DNA of 64,000 bases from Gloeophyllum trabeum ATCC 11539 (Eukaryota; Basidiomycota; Agaricomycetes; Gloeophyllales; Gloeophyllaceae), in assembly GCF_000344685.1 (NCBI RefSeq), contig NW_006920422.1, forward strand, positions 753,940 to 817,939. Direction: 5' to 3'. Both the position numbers and the translations under genes were made by a program. Positions 1 through 12,098 of the stretch are shown in pieces. The notes below the pieces were generated by a model. It made no database searches and was not told where the DNA came from. It was given only the letters and a program-made list of their open reading frames with translations. Numbering within the stretch: the first letter of the stretch is position 1; each line of letters opens with the position of its first letter.

Positions 1-14
1 TATCCCGCATACAG

Positions 15-491
15 GGTAAGGGTGGTCTCAAACCCGCTACTGCGGTGAATGTAAGACATATTCTCTGCGAGAAGCACTCGAAAGCCACAGAGGCCTTGCA
101 GAAGCTGCAGGTCAGTAGCTGCCTTCGTTTATGGTCGGTTGATTCTCCAATCATAGGGACTCTGCGACTAGGAAGGGCAAAGATTTGATAAGGTTGCGCA
201 GGAGTATTCAGAGGACAAAGCTAAAGGTAGCCCTTATCACGGTCATGCTTCGGGTCGCCGAGTCTAACAACTTGCAGCTGGTGGCAGCCTGGGCTGGATG
301 ACGCGCGGGTCAATGGTGGTACGTGCCTACTACCTGGATGAGACCGAGTTCTCGTTGACATGCTCCCAAAGGGCCCCTTCCAAGATGCAGCATTTGCCCT
401 CGAACCGTCCACCGTCGATAAACCCAAATTGTCACCTTTGGTTAAGACGAACTTTGGGTACCACATTATCATGGTTGAGGGCCGCCGATAA
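15..491 (+). CDS. PIN4: Parvulin-type peptidyl-prolyl cis-trans isomerase, PIN4/Par14 type (5' partial)
   Basis: Catalyses proline cis-trans isomerisation; the PIN4 family is linked to ribosome biogenesis and chromatin. The joined exons read [20 protein letters not shown], then [31 protein letters not shown] and [12 protein letters not shown], the expected parvulin order. Exons by reading: 15-110, 172-226, 278-318 and 372-491. Introns are 51-61 bases with GTCAGT, GTAGCC and GTACGT donors. The first exon opens just after a CAG acceptor at the window edge, so the N-terminus (usually a basic Gly/Lys tail) lies outside. It converges on PIG-S with about 100 bases between stop codons. The fold assignment is very secure; the symbol rests on the short parvulin-only layout without a WW domain. 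Confidence 0.92.
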
Positions 492-588
492 CGTGCCCAG
501 GTGTATACCTCAGGAATAAGCAAATCAGGGCTAATGTAAGGGTCTGCTTGCTTGGTCGATGCCACGAGATATGTCTATTGCCAGCCTG

Positions 589-2487
589 CTATGATGCTCG
601 CGGAGCCTGGAGTGCAGCAGCAGCGGCAGCTTTTCTCTGCTTCTTCCAAGCCATGAATTCCCTGAGCACAGCAACAACCAAGGGCACCGTAGCGGACGCG
701 AATAACGGTGTATAGACAGCCAGTCGGTGCTCCGGCGGGAAATACAGCAACGCCAGCATGCCAGGATTGAAGAATGCGCGCGACGCGAGTGTTAACGCGT
801 CATTCGAATGGTCGAACGCCAGTTTTGGAGAAAGCGTTGCTGCATCAAACGCCTGGAGAATCAACTTTAGTTAGATTCCATCATAGCATGGACCGACGGG
901 GACCAGAACTTCACCTGATCCAGCGCTCGCAGCGCACCTTCTACGTCTTGTTTCACGTCCTTGCCTACGGGCATATTCTCGATTTGCTCCACTAGCTTGA
1001 CGATGCTTTCAAGCGTCTGCTGGGCCTCCCGCACATTCTCGACCGTGCGCCGGCGAAGCAGGGCGTCAATCTGCCAAGAGGATACCGAACAACCAGGTGA
1101 AGGTGCCTTGATACCTTTCGGGAGACGAGGCACCCCCAAGAGTGACGAGAGCTGATTCCGGAAGATGGGGACGATTTTGTTGAGTTGGCGAGCGGTCAAG
1201 TCGAAGTGATCTTGCATGTCAGCTGGAGGGTTGTAGATCGTGACGCCTCCCCACTGGGGCAGGATGAACGAGTGAGAGGTCGTTAGGACCCCTGCGGAGT
1301 GATTTTTCAGCGCCGGCCAGCCGGAATATCAAACGACCTAGCATACCTGCGCTGTCCAGGATATGCAAGGGTCTTCTGGAAGGAGAAGGGACGAATAGTA
1401 AAAGATGTAGCACGGGGTCATTCGTCACGCCAGATGCTAAAAAAATGTAAACGGGGAGGGAGCCTCCGTATCACCCACTGATACTCACATAACGTCCATT
1501 CGGCAGAATTGACGAAGACCGTCAGGTCTTCTGGCGTAAGGCCGTATACCTCACTGCCGTTTGCTGACACTACCGATGGCGAGAACGCGAGCGGAGCGTG
1601 GTACTGTACTTGCGACTCGATGGTGAAGTTGTGGAGAGATTCGAGACGTTTCAAGAGCGGGCGTATGTGCACTAAAGCAGGGTGTGGGACAGGCGAGCGA
1701 GGTACGGCTGCTTAACTTACAAGAGAGGGCCTTGCGGATTTCCCAGCTTAGCGCGGATTTCCCAGAGGCGGCGTCTTCGTTCAAGAGGGTGAATGCGATG
1801 CGATACCGGGAAGCGTATTTGGATACGACGTGTTCGCGCTCGTGTGTGTCGGCATATGGCGAAAGGAGGGCAGTTAACTTATCTGCCAGCGCCTTCGTGG
1901 CAGCTGGCGATATACGATAAGCACAGAGATGTGGCTGTCGAAATGTTCTTACTCGAGTCACTCGTATCCCAGTGATGGAGGAGTATTCCATCCTCACTCA
2001 GTTCGTCGCCAGGTTCCCCGGTTAACTTCACGGAATAAGAACCCGAGTCCGGACTAACAGGCACATCTTCTTTTCATCACTAGAATGGGAGGACCCTAAA
2101 ATGTCTGAACATACCTTTGGAAGCGCGGACAGACACTGGACCTGACAATCGAGTCTGCAATAACTGCTCCAGCTTACTGCTGAGTGCATTCAAGTCGGTG
2201 TCATCGGCGTTTGAACTGAGATAAATATTCAAGGGGAACGATATCTATTCCAGTCTCAGTAACCGCGACTTCCCACAAATTTCTTGTATAACCTCTCTTT
2301 TCGCCTGTGCCAACACCTGGCTCGTAGGCAGAGAAAGCCGTTCGATGCTGGTCGTCTGCCACCACCCCGGCATGGCTAGCAAGACCACAACCCAGTACGC
2401 AGCTAATATGCATCGTCGGAGGAAAGACGACTCGAAGGAAAGTTCAGATGGGTCACGAAATCGTTTGCGAGGCTCCGAGTCTTCCAT
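589..2487 (-). CDS. GPI17: GPI transamidase complex subunit PIG-S (Gpi17)
   Basis: Subunit of the ER-membrane GPI transamidase, which replaces the C-terminal signal of precursor proteins with a GPI anchor. The N-terminus has the family signature: basic residues, a TM helix (CILAAYWVVVLLAMPGWW), then TTSIERLSLP. After a 48-base intron (2245-2292) it continues ISFPLNIYLSSNADDTDLNA. Later exons carry GEPGDELSEDGILLHHW, a short ISPAATKALADKLTALL segment, GLTPEDLTVFVNSAEW and DHFDLTARQLNKIVPIF. The last exon holds the C-terminal TM region with AFFNPGMLALLYFPPEHRLA and VYTPLFASATVPLVVAVLREF, matching PIG-S. I chose ATG 2487 because it directly precedes the conserved N-terminal TM; an ATG in another frame at 2618 does not. 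It is divergent from the SNT1-like gene across 321 bases. Confidence 0.93.
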
Positions 2488-2808
2488 AGTCCATTCGAGT
2501 TACCGTTGACCGAGACGAGGAGAGCTAGGCGGCGTGGGAAAGAGCATTCCCCTGGGAGGGAGTTCGTGCCACAACTTCCCTTTTCGTTCAGTACCTCCTT
2601 CTCCACAACCTCTGTCACTCTTTCCGACTTCTGCTACGCTCTTGGGAATACCTTGACGGCGTAGCAAGCTACAGCACTTGCTTATCTTCTGAAGCCTCCC
2701 TACAATTGGAATCTTCTTGTCGCCAATTACTCTGCTTATATTGTGGCTTAATCGACCTTTCGAAGATCAAAAACTCCATATTCTCGGACCTAGCTTGATT
2801 CCTGCGTA
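2488..2808. promoter_or_regulatory. Divergent intergenic region between PIG-S and the SNT1-like gene
   Basis: These 321 bases separate two outward-reading start codons and must contain both promoters. I see no TATA box at a convincing distance and no strong repeat. Confidence 0.5.
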
Positions 2809-5800
2809 ATGAGTACTAACAATGGATGGAGATCCGTCTCCGGAACCTCTTATTTAGACGACGATGTAAGGGAATGTTGAACTCAACTCAAACTCACTCT
2901 CAAATCATTATCTGTAGAGGGCTTCGGCGTACCCCGAGCGCCAATTCACACAGGGTCAAAGTGGCCAACGGCGCAGTTCTAACTCATACTATCCGGGTGA
3001 TGCTGGTGACTACCGTGCAGCCCCAATATACGGAGATGCCTATCGTCCTCCTGTGCACGGTGACCAATGGAGACCTGAAAGAACTCCCCCGCCCCCTGGG
3101 CCAGATCGATATGTCCCTGACCAGTGGCGGCCAGCTGAGCCTTGGACTGCCTACCAAGACTCGGGCTGGCCGGCACGTCGAAGATCATCGGACACAATGG
3201 CTCAGACTATGGCTTCTCGGATGTTTGAACCTTCGGAATCTTGGAAGCAACACCATATAGATCGGCCACCCCGTTCTCAGTTGTAGGGCATTCTATACAA
3301 CAAAATAGGTTGCGTCGCTAATCATCTTCACAGCCCGGAATCCAGCAGAGGATACACCGACAGGCGACCAGACCCATATGCAAGGGAGTTCTATGGATCT
3401 CCAAGTCGCGAGCCTGCTGGATATGATTATCCAGACCCGTTGCCGCCACCGCCCCCCTCTGATGATAGATATCGTGGCCATCCCGGCCCTCGTGATCCAT
3501 ATGGCTCACCACCTCGTCGCTATGATTCGTACAGACCGGGTCAAGACGATAGCTCGACTGGGGCTGGAGGTTCTCGTCCTGCAGAACCTCGCGCGTATCC
3601 TTCAATGGACAGTCCAGTGGGGGGCTTTCGCAGGGATTCTCGTCTGTCGACCTATAACCGTCGACCCTCTCCGCAGTATGGGGACTACGTCGAACGTCGC
3701 AGCCCAGTCCGCGAAAGGTCAGTAAGCGGACCCTCACGAGCTCCGCCACCTTCTCCGTCGGGTATCCTCCGGAAACCTAGACTGCGCACCTCGGATGGTG
3801 GTATGCGCCCACCCCCCGTCATGGAGTCACATGCACATACCCCCCCTCCTCGTAGAGCCTCAAGAGGATCCATGGATTCGACAGCTTCTTCGGGCAGAAA
3901 AAGAATGAGGTCGAGATCGTCGTCCATCTCGTCAGAAGCTCGGAGAGCGTCTCGAGGAAAGGTAGACCAAGAAGATCTATCCCTAATGGCACGTCCCATG
4001 GCTCGAGATGACACTCGTCCACGGCCGCTCGATTTGCCTGCTAAACCTATTACGGCTCTTTCAGGCACACAAGGCTCACCTTCGAAGAAACGCGACACGG
4101 GAAGTACGGTCAATTTAACGAATCCGGTAGTAAGACGTCCCAGTCCTCCGATAGCATCTGCTCCGAAAGTCTCAGGCCTCTCCTCTGCGCCATCTCCCCT
4201 GACACAAATGAAAGGTAATCCGCGTTCTCAGGTAGAAGTCCTGTTGAGACTAACAATTGCATAGACATGGCGGGTCCCTTTTCACAAGACTGTTATCGTC
4301 AGAATGGAATCCCTTCTGAGCCTAGGATCGCCCCGCATAGCCCGCCGAAACTCGACGGAAAGGTTCCTACACCATCTCAAGGCCAACAGGTCTTCACAGC
4401 ACCCGGCGTGCTGGAAGAACCACGTATATCCCAAAATGACGTAGGTACAGTCTTAGATCGGAGGACTGTCCCCGAGGCAAATGGAGACGTAGGTAGTCCG
4501 ATGGCCGTGGAATCTCCTAGCCCTTCAAGTCAACCTGTAGGCGCTGGAAATGCTGTGAACACCTCTGATAACCTTGGAGCGACCTCTGGATCGCCTCTCG
4601 CTGTCGAGAGAGTACCTTTACAAGGCGTAGATCGACAATCTTCTGGAGCAGTCTCTCTTGAAAGTTATTTGAAAGGTTCCGAAACAATCGCAGGACCATC
4701 TGGACCGGAGGCAAAGACTCTGAAGGGTGCACTATGTCGAGCTATTCAGGCGAGACGCGAGCATGACCGACAGACACGAGAAGATCGTGTGGAGCCTGTT
4801 CTGCACTCGAACTTCCTCATTGCTCCGCGGAAGGCTCCGCCATACAAGTGCTCCCCACAGGGAGTGATCAATGAGATTGCTGAGGGACCACTCAGGCGGG
4901 CCAGACTTGCTCGACACCAAGAACTTCGGAAAGGTTTCATCTCGATCTTCGCAGACCGCCATGCGAAGATTCTTCAGCATCAGCAGGAGCTCCGGGAGAC
5001 GTATTTGAGACTGCACGAGGAATGGAAGGCCAAGTGCGCGGACTTGGATAGAGATAAGGCTAAGCCTCCGGCACCTGGAGAGGGTCCCTCTACTTCTGGC
5101 CGGACGACTCGTCGATCAGCTGCTACTATGGGCGATGCTGTTCGATCGGATCTGGAGATGGAACAAATCATCGCTAGCTTAGGGAATGAAGACCTGACAG
5201 ATGCTACCTCCTTAGCGGCGCGTAACGCCGCCAAGATACCGGATATGATCTCTGTCGTGAAGGGTCGAGCAGACTATGTCTTCGACGACACCAACAACCG
5301 CGTTCTCGATCCTCCGAAGTTCTATTCCTCGAGGACTGGATTCTACGACTGGACTGAAGAGGAGACACAGACCTTCTTTGAGCAATTCGCTGCTCACCCC
5401 AAGCAGTTTGGTATAATCGCGGAGTTCCTACCTCACAAGACGACCGCTCAATGCATCGCTTACTACTACTTGCATAAGAAGAGCCAATTCGACTGGCGCA
5501 AGGTGATCACGATGTTTGGTCCAAAAAGGGGGAGGCGTGGTGGCAAGCGGGCTACGGATAAGCAGAAAGGCAATGCTCTGCTCACGGATATCCGCAGGCA
5601 TGATGCAGAGGTCTCGGGGGATGTCAACGGATCTGGCACTCGGGGCCGAAGGGGAGCCGCGCAGAGCGGGAGGACTGTCGCATCTCGGCTCGGATTAGAT
5701 GACACACCCACACCTAATTCCACTCCAGACCCAGAGACGACCAGCGGGAGACCTCGCCGTAACAGGACAACGCGTTACCCGGTTAATCCGGATGCGGATG

Positions 5801-6945
5801 ACGACGGTACAGTCAGTCTCAGTCCCCCAGGTTTCGATGGCTGAATATGTTCACTCATATGTTCGTTATAGGATAGTGAGTCCAAGGACAGAAGGAGGGG
5901 GCGAAGGACTCGGAAGCCGAGGGTCTTGAAAGACGGGTCCGAAGAAGCTCTGGAAACCAAGTTCATTGATCAAACTGAGTCTACTGCTCGACGCAAGACA
6001 GCAACAAGCCATGCCAATTGGACAGAGAATGATAAAAGTAGCTCAGACTGCTCGTCGCACGCAGCACGCTTACTGACGCAGCGTCTACAGTTCTGTTCTT
6101 GCGATTGCTGAGTCAATACGGTGATGATTTCAAGCGAATTGCTGCTTCTATGCCACATAAGGTGCGTTCAACTGGTGTACGAATATAGCTTCCTCCTGAC
6201 CTGTTAGCAGACTACGATCCAAGTGACCAATTTCTATAAGAACAACTTGAACTCGCTGCGTCTTGATCAAGTAGCGGCGGGCGCCCCGAAGCGGTCACCG
6301 ACACCACATAGCGCATCTGACAATTGGCAGGACGTTCACCGCCCCTACCCACCATCGAATGACATGTCTCCTTCCCGTTATGATAGTGCTCTCCCTGAAA
6401 GACCAGACGGACCATCTGAAGAGCCGGAGCCGGAAGCCTCTCAGCAACCTAGGCAACCTACCCCTCCTCCCCCGCCTGCTTCTGGCCAGCAGCAAGTTAT
6501 AGACTTTCGGAATGGCGTAATAATTGACCAGCGATCAACATGGTTCAGTGCTGGCTCAAATGGCGCTGGTCCTCAACCACCTGCTGGGCCACTAGACCCC
6601 GCCGGCCATTTTACCGGGACTGTCGATCTCGGGCTACGCATGTATCAAGGCATCCAGCCTCAGATCCAGTATCGTCCTATGGGCGGACCTCTGCCCAGCT
6701 TAGGTGCTGTTCTTCCTGGCCAGGGTCTCCAGTATGGCTTCACGCCGGAATATAATACCTATGGTCGTCTGCCCTATCATCGCTCGATGCCGCTTGGAGC
6801 CGCTGATCCGCGACATCCACCGCTACCAACACGCCAAGATGAACGACCCTATTCCGGACATCCGCAGAATTCTCCTACCTACAATACCTTCACGCCCGAT
6901 CAGTATGCCGGTCAACCCGGTCAGCCTCACTGGCCAGCGAGCTAG
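2809..6945 (+). CDS. SNT1: SANT-domain corepressor, SNT1/NCOR-like (Set3-type histone deacetylase complex)
   Basis: Scaffold of the Set3/NCOR-type HDAC complex. The start is ATG 2809 (MSTNNGWRSVSGTSYLDDD), because it joins in frame across the intron at 2866-2917 to the Pro/Arg/Tyr-rich N-terminal region. That region holds many short RS, SR and PPP stretches. The centre has a coiled segment (EAKTLKGALCRAIQARREHD, then RARLARHQELRKGF). SANT domain 1 follows (FYDWTEEETQTFFEQFAAHP, ending AQCIAYYYLHKKSQFDWRKV). SANT domain 2 (NWTENDKILFLRLLSQYGDD, then FKRIAASMPHK and TTIQVTNFYKNN) is assembled across introns near 6037 and 6163. The tail is Pro/Gln-rich and ends QPGQPHWPAS. The paired-SANT layout with KTTAQCIAYYYLHKK is diagnostic. 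The exact exon 2/3 border near 3280-3335 is unresolved. Confidence 0.88.
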
Positions 6946-7572
6946 TACAGGTCATTGATCCGGAGGTAACGCCCAGAGATCTCTTAATATTGCTCTGTCA
7001 TTTCTGTGTCCGTAGCCGCTCTGGGTACCGCTGACGTCTAATGTGTTTTTTTCTCTGCTGTTATCACATAATTGGTTCCACTAGGCTAAGTATATCGAGT
7101 TCATCCTTGGTTCATCCCGCCCAACTTCAAAGTTCGGCATATTCCGGAGGGTATCGGTCCCACCTCAGCAGTGTCTCCGGTTTATCACAAATCGATCGAA
7201 AGATGTTTGATGTCTGTCGCTCGAGAGGATCGAGAGAGCACGCTCATCACCCGCTCAAGACGTAGGTCCCTTTGACAGCGTAAGATCGGTAATCACAGGC
7301 TGAGTCGAGGGAACGCACGAGAGCTAACTACAGTATGTGAGTGTCCTATCCAAGGATGAAGGTGCGTGGGGCTATACCACTCACGCCGATAAATCCGTCA
7401 GAATTGCGTGAGATATGTCTGGCGCACTGTTTGTGTCCTCGCCTGGACTACTACATGCGGGCGAATCCCAGCGGCCTCCAACCATACGATGACGCATATG
7501 CTGCAATAAGCCAGTCATACAGACCTATAAATTCTCTGCATGACATGCTGGTCGTTAACGTCGCATCCTTGA
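6946..7572. other. Intergenic region between SNT1-like gene and A-T-R reductase
   Basis: Probably the 3' UTR of the upstream gene and the promoter of the reductase. An open frame at 7341-7649 looks random and does not join to the A domain in frame. No RNA gene or repeat was seen. Confidence 0.5.
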
Positions 7573-10500
7573 ATGGTGTCTTTCATGGTTCCAACCAAGT
7601 GGACCCTCGTGCCCTGCGACGGTTCCGTCACCCTTGCAGAACTCGTTGACTATCGTCTCGAGCAGAATTACGATCACACGTACGCAGTCTTTCCTTCCGA
7701 CGGTCCTACTGCAGAACCTGTAGAGATCACGTTCTTGGAATGGGGCCGGGCGATCCACCGGATGGCTCATATCGTCCGTCCTGAGCCAGCGTCCGGAGCG
7801 CGGGAGGTCGTTGCCTTGATGATGAATACCGACACCCTGATGTATACCACGACAATGATGGCTGTGGTGAGGGCGGGACTAATAGTGCGTTGTGATTATC
7901 TTCAACCCGATGTTAATATACATTACAGGACATCTGTTCTCTTGATGTAGCCGTATCCAATGTCTATACGCAATCCCCCGGCTACAGTGGCGCACTTGCT
8001 TCAGAAGACGTCCTGTCATCGTCTGATTACAACGTCCAGTTCACTCGGCTCGATCGTCGCCGGGGTCCAAGCTGAACTTGCGTCCGTAGATTACCAGCTG
8101 CAGGTCAAGGAGTTACCGTCTCTCTTTGATGCGTTCCCCTATCTTGGTCATGAGAAAAGCAGCGATCCATCTATTCCCTACCCGCGTTTGAACCATAGCA
8201 AGATGGACGACATCGTCACATATCTGCATTCTTCCGGCTCTACTGGACTCCCCAAGTCCATTCCTCATACAAACAAAACTGTCCTGGGCTGGTTCGGTGG
8301 AAGTAAGCACTAGGACCTTTTACTCCGGCACGGCTACAATAACTCACTCCTCGGCATGTTTTCAGCCGTAGCCCTTGATATGTTCCGCTATCCCAGGCAT
8401 CTGAAGTTTGGCGTGCCGCATCTCCCGACGTTTCACGTCTTAGGTGCCGCCTTCCAAGTTTGGTATCCCTTGCTAGCCGGGACAACTGTAGCTTTCTTCA
8501 CCCCCACATATCCGGATCCTCCACCTATCCCGAACCTTGGCAATATACTAGAAGCTGTGAAGCGATCTAAAGTCAACGCCTTGACCTCTGTGCCCACTTT
8601 CCTGGAGGTGCGAAGCAGTTGGTTGCCGTCATATTGTCGCATCAGATCCTGACGGCTTGGATACAGTTATGGTCGCAATCCGATGACGCCGTCGCTTTTC
8701 TGGCATCTATGGAGATCGTGGTAGGTCGCTCCGAATAACTATGTCGTAAAGCCGAGTGCTGAGGCCACATGAGTAGCTCTTCGGCGGAGGTCCCTTGTCT
8801 CGACACGTTGGAGACAAACTCGCCTCGAAAGGTGTTAACTTACACTCTGGCTATGGCGGGACTGAATTCCCATGTCCTACATACATGACACCCCCTCCTG
8901 GAATGGCAGAGCCCACAGACTGGGAGTATCTCCCCTTTGATTCGAAAGTGCCGACACGGATGGTTGCGCAAGGTGACGGGATGTACGAGCTTCAGATTTT
9001 GGTAAGTACATCCTGAATGAACCTGGTAACGGACTAAGGGGTACTCGGCGACCTAGGATAGTGACTCTCACCCTCTGCTGATCAAAAATATGCCGGATGT
9101 CCCTGGTTATGCCACATCTGACCTCTTCGAGAAGCACCCAACGAGGGAAGGTCTGTGGAAAATGTATGCTGCCACAGCTTCTACGACTGTCGACGGGTTG
9201 GCAATCCTGACGGCTGCATACAGTGTAGGACGAGCTGACGATTTGGTTATTCTCGCTTCAGGTCAGCATATATCTGCATGGTATGTCGAAGCTCAAGATG
9301 CCTTTTCTAATTCAGCATTTGATAGGGGAAAAGATCGTGCCTGGCCCCATCGAAAGCAAGATCTTAACCTCACCCCTCGTTTCCGGCGTCATACTATTCG
9401 GTCGCGGTCATAACCAAGCCGGGATCCTCGTAGAACCAAGACTGGAATATGTCGTCAACCCATTGGACGACGTCGCTTCGGCTGAATTTCGCAACATGCT
9501 TTGGTAGGTCACCTGAGTTTTCCGGTAAAGCAGGTTGCTTATGTATCTATCAGGGCTATTGTGGAAGAAGCAAACAAGGAGGCTCCGGCATATAGCCGAA
9601 TATTCAAGGAGATGATCTTAGTCACTGCCCAAGACAAGCCTATGCGGCGTGCAGCCAAAGGTACGGTCATCAGGAAGGCCACTCTGGCAGATTATGCGAA
9701 AGAGATCGATGATCTGTGGGTCGTCGTTCCATCGTCCCTAAAGAGCGTATGCTGACGTATTGTGTAGGTATGCGAGATTGGAGTCAAGTGAAGGTGACAG
9801 CGTTCAACTTCCGAAGAGTTGGAATGAGGCCGATCTTCAGGAGTGGCTTATGGCCCAAGCAGAGGGCCTCAGTGGACGCAGTCAGCACAGGGAGCCGGAT
9901 CCTGACGTCGATCTATTTTCCCAAGGATTTGACAGGTATGTTTTGTCAGGCTCCGCAATTCTGATACAAGGTGCTACTAGTCATGGTTAGCCTAAGCGCA
10001 ACTTTTCTACGGAACCGTATCACGGAAGCGCTGCGCTCGTCGGAGAATTCGACGATGAAAACCGCTGCCATGTCTGTACCGCAAGACTTCGTCTTCGCCA
10101 ACAACACTATCCGGTCATTAGTGCTGGCTATCCGAAATCTGCTAATCCCTCAGGCAATTGATCACGCACACCAGTCCCATGCTACCATTATGGATGACTT
10201 GGTCAAAAAGTATACCACAAGCATGGTGAAGCCGGAGCGGCAAGATACACCTCCCCTTCCGCCGAAAGCGACCGTACTTGTCACCGGCACAACTGGGGGT
10301 CTAGGGTCCTACATTCTCTGGATGCTGCTCGAGGATGATCAAGTGGAGCGGGTGTACGCATTTAATAGGAAATCTACCAAGACGGCTCTGGCTGCACGAC
10401 AGAACGCATCCTTTAAAGAGCGAGGTTTGCCCACTAGTTTGTTGACGTCTTCGAAGCTCTTCTTGGTGGAGGGCGAGGATGCTGAGGATGGATTGGGGCT

Positions 10501-11656
10501 CTCTAATTCTTTGTACGAAGAGGTCTGTCTTCTTGACGGGACATCGCTACTCGCGTTCGCTAACATTCGCGATGTCAGTTACGGGCTACCTGTACTCATA
10601 TCATCCACAATGCTTGGAGACTGGACTTCAACCTAACCGTTGCATCCTTCGAGCCAAACATTAAGGGAGTGAGGAATCTCATAGACTTGGCTCTAAGATC
10701 TTCATATGGCGTTAACTTCCGGTTCGTCTTCGCGTCTTCCGTCTCTGTGGCGCAAGGCTGGCCTAGAGACCGTGGAACGTTCCCGGAGGAGTCAGATTTG
10801 CCTGTAGATGTGGCCGTAGGGGCGGGTTATGGGGAAAGTAAATTCGTATCCGAACAGGTAATTCCCATCGACGCTGATCATTTTTCTGTGAGTCGAATGA
10901 CTGAAGCGCTCGACCCAGCTCCTTGCGAAAGCGGCGGAATGTGGGCTGCAGACGACAACACTCCGGATTGGCCAAATTTGCGGCGGTAAGTCAAATGGCT
11001 CATGGGCTACCACGGATTGGGTGCCTATGTTGGTCAAGTCGAGTAAAGCCTTGGGATGCCTACCGAATGCGCATGGGGTTAGTGATTGCGCGTGTTCCTT
11101 ACAATTCTAGTAATAAACGCGACCTGACAGGTGGTTACGTGGGTGACCTCGGATGTGGTGGCGCAGGCTGTCCTTGATGCGACATTAGCGAAGGAGGGTC
11201 CTCCTTCCGCCCTCAACATATTGCATCCGCGGCCTGTGCCTTGGTCTCTCATTATTTCGGGGATCAGCAGCGCCTTGGCGAAGATCGTTGATGATGGCAG
11301 CAACGAACCTCTACCGATCGTGTCATTCAGACAATGGGTAACACTCTTGGAGGCCAAAGCCAGGGACGCTACCGAGAAGGATATGAAAGCCATTGTGAGT
11401 CTGAATGAGTTCATAACATCCCCTCTGACCTGTCGCCTAGCCTGCCCTTAAAATCCTACAATTCTATCAACGTATGGCCTCGTCTGACGAAGTATTACGT
11501 GCCTCCGGGAGGACAGACGAAGAGACTGGTATGCTGCCATTTGTAACCGAGAAGGCTCAGAGTATAAGTGCGACTCTGAGAGAAGCCCCTCAGCTGGTCG
11601 AGGAAGATGCAGAACGGTGGATCAAATATTGGCATGGGAAGGGACTCTTGTACTGA
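7573..11656 (+). CDS. NRPS-like adenylate-forming reductase (A-T-R), carboxylic-acid reductase type
   Basis: Expected to adenylate a carboxylic acid, load it onto a phosphopantetheine arm and release it reductively as an aldehyde or alcohol with NADPH. ATG 7573 begins MVSFMVPTKWTLVPCDGS, the usual N-terminus of basidiomycete A-T-R enzymes. A domain: RAGLI joined to PYPMSIRNPPATVAHLL, the nucleotide loop LHSSGSTGLPKSIPHTNK, HSGYGGTEFPCP, RADDLVILASG spliced to EKIVPGPIESKILTSPLV, and GRGHNQAGILVEP. T domain: DPDVDLFSQGFD spliced to SLSATFLRNRI, with the pantetheinyl Ser after GFD. R domain: TVLVTGTTGGLGSYILWMLL (Rossmann), FNLTVASFEPNIKGVRNLID, FVFASSVSVAQGWP and YGESK (Tyr/Lys). It has about a dozen short introns, and I see no frame-breaking defect. 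There is no condensation domain. The substrate cannot be told from the sequence. Confidence 0.88.
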
Positions 11657-12098
11657 GGCTCGGAGGACTGATTGTTGGGAGATATGAGAGCCTATATAAT
11701 TGTGACAATTCAATAACCATACCCATATTGTTCGCTCCTTTCCTAAGGATCTCGTAATAAGTATTATTTCGCATTCCCAAGCCGTTTAGACGGTCTAGTT
11801 ATCGTCTTTGTTGTAATGACGCGATAATTCACGCGCTGGTATATATATAGTGCTGCCCAAGTGCTCAGAGAATGGTGAATGTCGTGGCTTCGCGCTCTCT
11901 ACCTCAGATTCACTGGAAGCCACAATATTGTGGCCCGGGCTCGCGTGGTCATCATGATCTCGTGCTTGCACCGCCACTTGTTAGCCCGGTCCGGAGCTGC
12001 TCTTTAGCGAGCACTGGTCAAGCGTCGCGCCTGCCTGTGGCGGCTACCCTCTGCTACCAAGCTGGTTGTACTAGTAGATTGTATCTGGACGGCCTACT
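11657..12098. other. Intergenic region with TATA-like element
   Basis: A 442-base gap between the reductase and FYV10. It contains GGTATATATATAG near 11837-11849, a possible TATA box about 250 bases before the FYV10 start. No gene was seen. Confidence 0.4.
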
